Shown here piece after piece: positions 62,401 through 64,000 of a DNA stretch of 64,000 bases. A model generated the notes under the pieces. That model did not search any database, had not been told where the DNA came from, and was given only the letters and a program-made list of their open reading frames with translations. The position numbers and the translations under genes are program-made. Within the stretch, counting starts at the first letter, position 1, and every line of letters begins with the position of its first letter. Origin of the DNA: Hermodice carunculata (taxonomy: Eukaryota; Annelida; Polychaeta; Eunicida; Amphinomidae); contig OZ026629.1 of the NCBI GenBank assembly GCA_964020975.1, positions 45,310,961-45,374,960 on the forward strand, read 5' to 3'.

Positions 62401-63690
62401 AGTAACTACCCCATAGCCACCCATTACAACCACCTCTGGAACCACCTTAACAGTTTAACCTGTCACCTTCTCATCTCTGACCCACTCTGTGGTCCAAAAT
62501 GGGTGAGCATGCAAGCCAAACTGAGGTGATAAGCCCGGCTATATAAACTGTCTAGCCGTACAGACTCCCTGCATATTACAATGCAGTCACTTGGCAGTTT
62601 AACCTCCAGACAGTTTGACGGTTTATGTGTAATTTGAAAACACTCAATGTCAACCTTTTCGTTGTGTACCATTTATGTCAAAACATTATTACATATAAAG
62701 CTAATGTAAAATGAACAATAAATTTGCAACAATTATTCAGTAGTCGTCGTTTTTATGAAGTATCCTGCAAAGTTACCCTTTCCCATAGGTGCACGAAACA
62801 CAGGAAACATTTCCTTCTACCTTTAGTGAGATATGGTTTTATTCTATGATGTGGAGTTGAATATGGTTTTTGGGGAGTTAAACCAAACACCATATTCCAT
62901 CCTAATCACAAGAGCAAAACACTGTTGCAACTTAACTGTGACATGCCAGTATCAATGACGTAGTGCACTAACACATGCATGAAATCAAATGTGCATGGTG
63001 ATGTTTGATTGTATGTCAGATGTGACGTGGTATGACTACAGCCAGTGCCAATGAAGACAGTACATCTGACCATCACTGAAAGTAGGCCTATAAGGCATAA
63101 CTTCTGCTGTCAATACCCAGTTAAACAAAGAACAAATAGATATCTCACATAGGTAGGAGACAAATATGGGGTTTCCTGTCACATGAGCACATTTGTCAGT
63201 GACATTCACTCATGCCATGTGGTCACTCATGAATATTACCCACAAATGTGCTCTCTCATGACAGGAAAACACTGTATTTAACTCCACCCACCTGACATCT
63301 TATATTGCTTAACTCCTTCAAATTGCCAATTTAGACAAAAGTTGGTGCGATCTAAATGCCATAACGAAAGTCGATTCTGATTCTTTGTAAACAGACCTGT
63401 CATTCTACTAGCAGCAGGGCTACAGTTGAAGACCATACCAATGGTCCAGGTCAACAGCTTTCCTTGGCATGCTTTGGGCAGGCTACAGCTAAAGTGTGAT
63501 GAGGAAAGCTGTCATGTCAGTCAACAGTTGACAGTGAAAGAGTTAAAGTCCACAATAAGCCAACGTTTTATGACACAAGGGCAACAGTCGACTCACCATC
63601 TTTTTTACTTTTCTTGGCAAGGGTCACTTTGTATGGCTGCGGTGCGTCCAATTCCCCATTGGCAGGTACAACTATTTTTCGACGAATGAC
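14578..63690 (-). CDS. Tight-junction protein ZO-1-like MAGUK scaffold (28 exons, 5' end outside window)
   Basis: ZO proteins are cytoplasmic scaffolds that tie claudins, JAMs and occludin to actin at cell junctions. The traced exons give about 1421 residues. They encode the PDZ1 end (1-10), PDZ2 (about 20-98), a proline-rich linker, PDZ3 (about 245-329), SH3 (about 340-405) and a guanylate-kinase-like domain (about 457-634). A long polar tail rich in Tyr, Pro, Arg and Asp follows, then ZU5 (about 1295-1410). The kinase-like domain has [12 protein letters not shown] where a true kinase has its ATP loop, so it should be inactive, as in known ZO proteins. The segments [14 protein letters not shown] and [14 protein letters not shown] are almost identical to human ZO-1. 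All introns are GT-AG and phases agree throughout. ZU5 points to TJP1 rather than TJP2/3. The start and PDZ1 body lie past base 64000, and the last exon is uncertain. Confidence 0.93.
15662..15759. repeat. Perfect tandem duplication, 2 x 49 bases
   Basis: Two exact head-to-tail copies, 15662-15710 and 15711-15759, begin TATTTTCTCAACTATAAAAA and end CTATCCTTAG. With no mismatches, the duplication is recent or is kept identical. Confidence 0.95.
16034..16080. repeat. Decayed copy of the piggyBac-like palindrome
   Basis: ACAGCTTTTCCTGG and CAAGGAAAGCTGT form an imperfect inverted repeat related to the palindrome at 1927-1993. Element ends are not clear. Confidence 0.55.
16178..16321 (-). CDS. 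ZO exon 27: ZU5 second half
   Basis: It is 144 bases, reading [20 protein letters not shown], then [20 protein letters not shown] and LKSSDSPT. This matches human [36 protein letters not shown]. The donor is GTAAAT. Confidence 0.95.
16771..16881 (-). CDS. ZO exon 26: ZU5 core
   Basis: It is 111 bases, reading [20 protein letters not shown], then [17 protein letters not shown], almost identical to human [37 protein letters not shown]. The acceptor is CTGCAG and the donor GTGAGA. Confidence 0.97.
18229..20275 (+). mobile_element. Modular non-autonomous repeat, long copy
   Basis: It begins with AAGAGGATCATGATTATCC followed by TGTGCTCTGTTGAC and ends with TTATAAGCTCTGCTGAC, the same terminal words as the element at 47.1-48.5 kb. 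Inside are repeated modules (CACCACCTGGTGGACAAG; CATTTCCACCAAGTTTCAG; GACCTTTGAGGGTCATTC) and a GATGGACGC-type stretch before the 3' end. No coding capacity is seen. Similar caagtttcag...gacggacgg repeats are common in marine invertebrate genomes as I recall, but I cannot give the family. A run of about 24 G lies at about 18853-18876. Confidence 0.6.
21288..21420. repeat. (ATGT)n microsatellite
   Basis: Runs of TATG units with interspersed TACA lie in intron 25. The cleanest part is about 21323-21375. Confidence 0.95.
21978..22075 (-). CDS. ZO exon 25: start of ZU5
   Basis: It is 98 bases, reading [20 protein letters not shown], then GVLESKET, matching human [27 protein letters not shown]. 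The donor is GTATGT. This is a clear ZU5 start. Confidence 0.96.
22288..22687 (-). repeat. Minisatellite made of exon 24's end and its 5' splice site
   Basis: There are about seven units of 54-60 bases, reading on the minus strand roughly GTACCAGTACAAG..., then CAGCCAATAATAGTATAC, then CATCAGAGGTGAGTCC. The first unit is the end of coding exon 24 with its real donor. Downstream units lie in the intron, and several keep a usable GT donor (GGTAAGCC, GGTGTGTG, GGTAAACC). Units diverge from each other, so the array is not brand new. Confidence 0.88.
22636..22794 (-). CDS. ZO exon 24: tail segment
   Basis: It is 159 bases, reading [20 protein letters not shown] and ending [16 protein letters not shown] at donor AG|GTGAGT. 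The phases fit exons 23 and 25. The last ~50 bases and the donor are the first unit of a tandem array that continues into the intron (22288-22687). Confidence 0.85.
22795..27636. other. Intron 23 (4.8 kb)
   Basis: No exon or named element is recognised. It is AT-rich, with degenerate minisatellite-like sequence at about 25.38-25.86 kb and a 13-base-arm hairpin at 26563-26618. Confidence 0.5.
25600..25710. repeat. Degenerate minisatellite
   Basis: Units around TATCTAGTAGTACCCATTGT followed by GCCACAGGACCCA occur twice almost exactly, with weaker copies on both sides (25.38-25.86 kb). They do not match a neighbouring exon. Confidence 0.6.
27637..28080 (-). CDS. ZO exon 23: Tyr/Gly/Arg-rich tail segment
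   Basis: At 444 bases this is the longest exon in the window. It opens [17 protein letters not shown] and ends with [15 protein letters not shown]. It is polar and predicted to be disordered. The donor is GTACTG. It ends in phase 2. Confidence 0.88.
28329..28616 (-). CDS. ZO exon 22: SP-rich tail segment
   Basis: It is 288 bases. It carries repeated Ser-Pro and Thr-Ser-Pro motifs ([17 protein letters not shown]), likely proline-directed phosphorylation sites by inference, then [15 protein letters not shown]. The donor is GTGAGA. Confidence 0.88.
29400..29563. repeat. Three-unit tandem array
   Basis: Three copies of about 56 bases are built on CTATACTACACATGCAA and TTTTTAACCAATCTCTT. They lie in intron 21, not next to an exon. 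Confidence 0.85.
30302..30549 (-). CDS. ZO exon 21: serine-rich tail segment
   Basis: It is 248 bases, reading [20 protein letters not shown] at its start and [15 protein letters not shown] at its end. It is serine- and lysine-rich, with no folded domain seen. The donor is GTATAT. It ends in phase 2. Confidence 0.87.
30869..31182 (-). CDS. ZO exon 20: RDPRD-repeat tail segment
   Basis: It is 314 bases. The product has a run of degenerate repeats built on Arg-Asp-Pro-Arg ([32 protein letters not shown]). It is a charged low-complexity stretch that I do not recall from vertebrate ZO-1. Frame and splice sites fit its neighbours. The donor is GTTTGT. Confidence 0.87.
32685..32870 (-). CDS. ZO exon 19: tyrosine/histidine/proline-rich tail
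   Basis: It is 186 bases, reading [20 protein letters not shown], then [15 protein letters not shown] and further polar residues. The composition resembles the Tyr/Pro-rich C-terminal part of ZO-1. The donor is GTAGGC. Confidence 0.85.
33519..33588 (-). CDS. ZO exon 18: tail
   Basis: It is 70 bases, reading [20 protein letters not shown] then MSD. Phases fit both neighbours. The donor is GTGAGT. No domain is present. Confidence 0.8.
33963..34205 (-). CDS. ZO exon 17: acidic/serine-rich tail after GUK
   Basis: It is 243 bases, reading [20 protein letters not shown], then [10 protein letters not shown] and a Pro-rich end. [15 protein letters not shown] aligns with human DRLSYLSAPGSEYSM, which follows the kinase-like domain. 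The serines in [10 protein letters not shown] could be phosphorylated. The donor is GTTAGT. Confidence 0.9.
34498..34569 (-). other. Partial duplicate of exon 16 with its own 5' splice site
   Basis: Bases 34532-34571 match 34788-34827 at 39 of 40 positions. On the minus strand the copy stays open in the same frame ([12 protein letters not shown], then [11 protein letters not shown]). It ends at CAG|GTAAGC, a near-consensus donor in phase 0, which would join exon 17 in frame. The 5' side runs into a G run, with no clear acceptor. It could be an alternative end to the domain, a dead duplicate, or an assembly artefact. Confidence 0.5.
34576..34590. repeat. C run beside the partial exon copy
   Basis: About 15 C in a row sit at the 5' side (minus-strand sense) of the duplicate exon piece. 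This is a place where assembly or replication slippage is likely. Confidence 0.9.
34751..34848 (-). CDS. ZO exon 16: end of guanylate-kinase-like domain
   Basis: It is 98 bases, reading [20 protein letters not shown] then [13 protein letters not shown], matching human WYGALKEAIQQQQNQLVWVSE. The donor is GTGGGT, which is not a strong site. Part of this exon is copied at 34532-34571. Confidence 0.93.
35392..35645. mobile_element. PIF/Harbinger-like MITE
   Basis: The element is 254 bases with inverted ends of about 45 bases and three mismatches (GGGATGGTTCAACATT...TTTTTGAATTAGTACTTA). It is flanked by TAA at 35389-35391 and 35646-35648. A 3-base TWA target duplication and GGG ends fit PIF/Harbinger. 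It is non-coding and lies in intron 15. Confidence 0.7.
36144..36354 (-). CDS. ZO exon 15: guanylate-kinase-like domain core
   Basis: It is 211 bases, reading [20 protein letters not shown], then [20 protein letters not shown] and [11 protein letters not shown]. It is almost identical to human [36 protein letters not shown]...HHLFT. This is the strongest single exon for the family call. Confidence 0.97.
36794..36879 (-). CDS. ZO exon 14: guanylate-kinase-like domain
   Basis: It is 86 bases, reading [20 protein letters not shown] then GAIREIIDK, matching human SSGIIRLHTIKQIIDQ. The donor is GTATGT. It ends in phase 0. Confidence 0.93.
37205..37300 (-). CDS. ZO exon 13: guanylate-kinase-like domain, former ATP-loop segment
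   Basis: It is 96 bases, reading [20 protein letters not shown] then [12 protein letters not shown], matching human [27 protein letters not shown]. The GxGKS/T loop of active kinases is absent, as in known ZO proteins. The donor is GTGAGT. Confidence 0.95.
37755..37805 (-). CDS. ZO exon 12: start of guanylate-kinase-like domain
   Basis: It is 51 bases, reading [17 protein letters not shown], matching human [16 protein letters not shown]. Acceptor is TTGCAG and donor GTAAGT. The 6.7-kb intron before it is the longest fully enclosed intron in the gene. Confidence 0.93.
40226..40280. repeat. Tandem duplication, about 2 x 28 bases
   Basis: TTCAAACTAAGCTGGTTTAC followed by ATTTTAA occurs twice head to tail with almost no change. 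Confidence 0.9.
40972..41066. mobile_element. Relic of the piggyBac-like palindromic element
   Basis: An imperfect palindrome (40972-41032) with arms of about 28 bases (AACAGCTTTTCTTGG / CCAAGAAAAGATGTT) is followed by AAAGAG and TTAA at 41063-41066, the same right end as the intact copy at 2.1 kb. The left end is not clear. Confidence 0.6.
41172..41271. mobile_element. Second relic of the piggyBac-like palindromic element
   Basis: CAGGTCAACTGCTTTCCT and AGGAAAGCTGTTAAG form a worn palindrome, followed by AAAGGG and TTAA at 41268-41271. With the preceding copy it forms a head-to-tail pair sharing CTTTCATTCA and ACATGCCTGAAGT-like upstream words. Confidence 0.6.
42615..42887 (+). pseudogene. 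Crypton/QRICH1/ZMYM-like N-terminal recombinase fragment
   Basis: The product is 90 residues from ATG to stop. Residues about 26-86 ([20 protein letters not shown], then [20 protein letters not shown] and [13 protein letters not shown]) follow the pattern of the N-terminal core-binding part of Crypton tyrosine recombinases and of the host ZMYM/QRICH1/KCTD1 proteins derived from them (typically N-T..., then LD..L..FY.E.R...GELY.K.SL). The catalytic Arg/His/Tyr part is missing. It lies in intron 11 antisense to the ZO gene, so it is most likely a dead transposon piece. A small expressed protein is possible but unsupported. Confidence 0.6.
42972..43106. repeat. Inverted repeat with internal hairpin
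   Basis: Arms 42972-42998 (GCCATGCCATGCTCTGC..., GTGGTACAC) and 43082-43106 (GTGTACCACAGTACAGCATG...) are imperfect reverse complements. A second hairpin, ACCACAAAG/CTTTGTGGT, sits between them (43027-43053). Confidence 0.75.
44512..44663 (-). CDS. ZO exon 11: SH3-GUK hook region
   Basis: It is 152 bases, reading [20 protein letters not shown], then [20 protein letters not shown] and DVIF. RAEQLA is identical in human ZO-1. The basic segment corresponds to the linker between SH3 and the kinase-like domain. The donor is GTAAGT. Confidence 0.92.
45317..45487 (-). CDS. ZO exon 10: SH3 domain
   Basis: It is 171 bases, reading [20 protein letters not shown], then [20 protein letters not shown] and GIIPNKN. 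This matches human [42 protein letters not shown]...GIIPNKN. The donor is GTACAAG, weaker than its neighbours. Confidence 0.95.
45682..45725. repeat. (TA)n microsatellite
   Basis: About 44 bases of alternating T and A lie in intron 9. Confidence 0.97.
45853..45904 (-). CDS. ZO exon 9: PDZ3-SH3 junction
   Basis: It is 52 bases, reading [17 protein letters not shown], matching human DVYRRIVESDVGDSFYI at the start of SH3. It ends in phase 2. The donor is GTAAGA. Confidence 0.93.
46240..46342 (-). CDS. ZO exon 8: PDZ3 second part
   Basis: It is 103 bases, reading [20 protein letters not shown], then SLLVQYRRD. This matches human VNNVDFTNIIREEAVLFLLDL...TILAQKKKD, the last helix and strand of PDZ3. 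The donor is GTGAGT. Confidence 0.95.
46928..47136 (+). repeat. Tandem unit flanking an insertion
   Basis: AAGTTTTTCTACAATG.TCATTCAAGCATGATGTAACCAATGAAGTGTGCCA occurs at about 46928 and again at about 47075. The intervening sequence (AAATCTGTAGTGATCATCAC to TAGTGAAATAATGCCAGTC) occurs again at 48500-48585, beyond the insertion. Together they show that the 47.1-48.5 kb element landed in the second unit. Confidence 0.75.
47137..48498 (+). mobile_element. Modular non-autonomous element with terminal hairpin
   Basis: It begins AAGAGGATCATGATGATCC, TGTGCTCTGCTGAC and ends in a 13-base-arm hairpin (AGCTCTGCTGACT at 48469-48481, AGTCAGCAGAGCT at 48486-48498, loop GACA). Inside are two copies of a module of about 470 bases (about 47395-47870 and 47938-48410), each with CACCTGGTGGCCAAAATAAG and ending near GGACGGACAGACGG-type sequence, parted by a (TA)n run. 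An inner copy of the 3' terminal word lies at about 47327-47341. There is no coding capacity. The repeat at 18.2-20.3 kb belongs to the same family. Confidence 0.65.
47897..47938. repeat. (TA)n microsatellite inside the modular element
   Basis: About 42 bases of alternating T and A separate two modules of the element at 47.1-48.5 kb. Confidence 0.95.
49233..49270. repeat. (CTTAT)n microsatellite
   Basis: Seven or so pentanucleotide units follow AAATAAAGCCAT. This arrangement recalls a LINE 3' end with its tail repeat, but no coding part was recognised upstream. Confidence 0.85.
50575..50725 (-). CDS. ZO exon 7: PDZ3 first part
   Basis: It is 151 bases, reading [20 protein letters not shown], then [18 protein letters not shown] and EGDQILK. 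This matches human [31 protein letters not shown]...EGDQILRV. The GVGIRV loop is the ligand-binding loop. The donor is GTAAAG and it ends in phase 0. Confidence 0.95.
52958..52987 (-). CDS. ZO exon 6: 30-base microexon
   Basis: It is 30 bases between acceptor CTGTCAG and donor GTAAGC. It joins the GG left by exon 5 and the G of exon 7 to give [11 protein letters not shown] in one open frame. Skipping it removes exactly ten residues and keeps the frame, so it could be a cassette exon just before PDZ3. Confidence 0.7.
53361..53410. repeat. (GCTT)n microsatellite
   Basis: About twelve units of CTTG lie in intron 5. Confidence 0.97.
53467..53896. mobile_element. Inverted-repeat element, unclassified
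   Basis: Ends match as inverted repeats: GGCCCTATTCACAAAGAATT at the left and, reverse-complemented, GGCCATATTCACAAAGAATT at the right. A further GATCCTAAATT pair lies just inside. It is about 430 bases and non-coding. No convincing target duplication was found, so the superfamily is left open. Confidence 0.6.
54022..54060 (+). repeat. Possible 5' end of the modular repeat family
   Basis: ACAAGAGGCCCACGGACCTA followed by ATCCTCTGCTCT resembles the start of the elements at 18.2 and 47.1 kb (AACAAGAGGATCATG...TGCTCTGCTGAC). The rest of the element is not evident. Confidence 0.35.
55337..55457 (-). CDS. ZO exon 5: linker between PDZ2 and PDZ3
   Basis: It is 121 bases, reading [20 protein letters not shown] and then polar residues ending RRRPHD. 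The acceptor is CTTAAG and the donor GTAAGT. It ends in phase 2 with GG, which is completed by the microexon at 52958. Confidence 0.85.
56172..56405 (-). CDS. ZO exon 4: proline-rich linker between PDZ2 and PDZ3
   Basis: It is 234 bases, in frame with both neighbours. The product is rich in Pro, Arg, Asp and Ser (for example [12 protein letters not shown] at its end) with no folded domain. Vertebrate ZO-1 has a serine/arginine-rich linker in this place. The donor is GTAAGT. Confidence 0.85.
56867..56908. repeat. Perfect hairpin, 17-base arms
   Basis: CCTGTCTTGAAAGACCA (56867-56883) and TGGTCTTTCAAGACAGG (56892-56908) are exact reverse complements around an 8-base loop, in intron 3 about 460 bases upstream of exon 4. 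Confidence 0.95.
58701..58848 (-). CDS. ZO exon 3: end of PDZ2
   Basis: It is 148 bases, reading [20 protein letters not shown] and then LQLVIVKG, the last helix and strand of PDZ2 (human NMSLTDAKTLIERSKGKLKMVV). It ends in a basic polar segment. The donor is GTGAGC and it ends in phase 1. Confidence 0.93.
59236..59339 (-). CDS. ZO exon 2: PDZ2 core
   Basis: It is 104 bases, reading [20 protein letters not shown] onward to EGDYILK, which matches EEYGLRLASHIFVKEI...EGDVVLK of human PDZ2. The donor is GTGTGT and the acceptor TTGCAG. Its first 22 bases are repeated several times in the adjacent intron (array at 59318-59717). Confidence 0.93.
59318..59717 (-). repeat. Minisatellite made of exon 2's start and its 3' splice site
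   Basis: There are six units of about 57 bases with one longer spacer. On the minus strand each carries a variant of TTCTTATAGAGTAAGGTATT followed by GTGCTGGGCTG. The last unit (59318-59339 and its upstream intron) is the true acceptor and first 22 bases of coding exon 2. The intronic copies keep an AG at the splice position, but using most of them would bring in a stop at once (TAA where the exon has TAC). Confidence 0.88.
63172..63269. repeat. Inverted repeat, arms of about 25 bases
   Basis: TTTCCTGTCACATGAGCACA... (63172-63196) pairs with ...TGTGCTCTCTCATGACAGGA (to 63269) with a few mismatches. It may be the core of a small MITE. Confidence 0.75.
63449..63546. mobile_element. Relic of the piggyBac-like palindromic element near exon 1
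   Basis: GGTCAACAGCTTTCCTTGGC and GAGGAAAGCTGTCATG form a worn palindrome, followed by GTGAAAGAG and TTAA at 63543-63546. It ends about 50 bases downstream of the exon 1 donor. Confidence 0.6.
63597..63690 (-). CDS. ZO exon 1 in window: end of PDZ1 and start of PDZ2
   Basis: It is 94 bases, reading VIRRKIVV (last strand of PDZ1, compare ITIRRK in human ZO-1), a very short linker, then [11 protein letters not shown] (first strand of PDZ2). The acceptor is TTGCAG and the donor GTGAGT. It ends in phase 1. The PDZ1-PDZ2 linker is much shorter than the vertebrate one. Confidence 0.9.
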
Positions 63691-64000
63691 CTGCAATTGA
63701 TTTACAAAGTAAGCTGACAGCGGCAATTCATTAAATGCGTCACATCATCACACAAACAATATCTGTACACGATTGATACTTTGAGGCAAATCTTTATTTA
63801 TGACAGACTACAAGTGGAAGTTCACATATCCTTTCCACTTATGACTAATAGAACAAATTCACACAACCATGTATTAATATGACATAATTACATGACAATG
63901 AGAACTGAAACATCTGTACTCCAGTTTCCACAATACGCCTACAATTTTTTCTTCAAAGGTAAATCCCAAAATCCTGACATGCATATTTTGAACGCATGTC
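63691..64000. other. Upstream intron sequence at window edge
   Basis: This is intronic by position, between exon 1 of this window and the PDZ1 body that must lie past base 64000. No exon is seen in it. Confidence 0.6.

Larger units (their letters stand above)
59718..63596. other. Intron 1 sequence (partial repeats)
   Basis: No exon is recognised. A 211-codon open frame at 60370-61005 (plus) shows no family resemblance. An inverted repeat (63172-63268) and a palindromic piggyBac-like relic (63449-63546) lie near the exon 1 end. Confidence 0.5.

Overview
The window looks like genomic DNA of an animal, most likely a marine invertebrate. It is AT-rich, has long introns with GT-AG splice sites, and carries many tandem arrays and decayed transposons. 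I cannot name the species. The recurring ACATGTA-type words, the mix of envelope-bearing Ty3/Gypsy, DIRS, Crypton-like and short palindromic elements, and a single ZO-type gene with a C-terminal ZU5 domain would fit an invertebrate deuterostome (hemichordate, amphioxus or echinoderm). That is an inference, and a lophotrochozoan is not excluded.

The only host gene I can support is a tight-junction scaffold gene of the ZO family (TJP1/ZO-1 type). It fills about 14.6-63.7 kb on the minus strand. I traced 28 coding exons by splice signals, by reading phase that closes at every junction, and by similarity to remembered vertebrate ZO-1. The first exon in the window encodes the end of PDZ1, so the 5' end of the gene lies beyond base 64000. 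In order the exons encode the end of PDZ1, PDZ2, a proline-rich linker, PDZ3, SH3, a guanylate-kinase-like domain, a long low-complexity tail and ZU5. They total 4266 coding bases, or 1421 residues plus a stop if the weak last exon is right. A possible 3' UTR runs from there to polyadenylation signals near 11.8 kb.

Downstream of the gene (1-11.7 kb) lie old mobile elements: a short piggyBac-like element with a perfect 67-base palindrome (1.9-2.1 kb), a broken Ty3/Gypsy fossil with gag, protease, RT, RNase H, integrase and env-like parts (about 2.1-8.85 kb, plus strand), and a broken DIRS-type fossil (about 9.6-11.7 kb, minus strand).

The introns hold the less ordinary material. Two intronic minisatellites begin inside an exon and repeat that exon's edge together with its splice site (22.3-22.7 kb at a 5' splice site; 59.3-59.7 kb at a 3' splice site). 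A third place, 34.5 kb, has a partial copy of the last guanylate-kinase exon with its own in-frame 5' splice site. Other items are a 30-base microexon, a Crypton-like recombinase fragment between direct repeats (42.4-43.2 kb), an insertion whose ends are defined by a neighbouring repeat unit without it (47.1-48.5 kb), and several short inverted-repeat elements. I saw no CRISPR array, operon, rRNA or tRNA gene.
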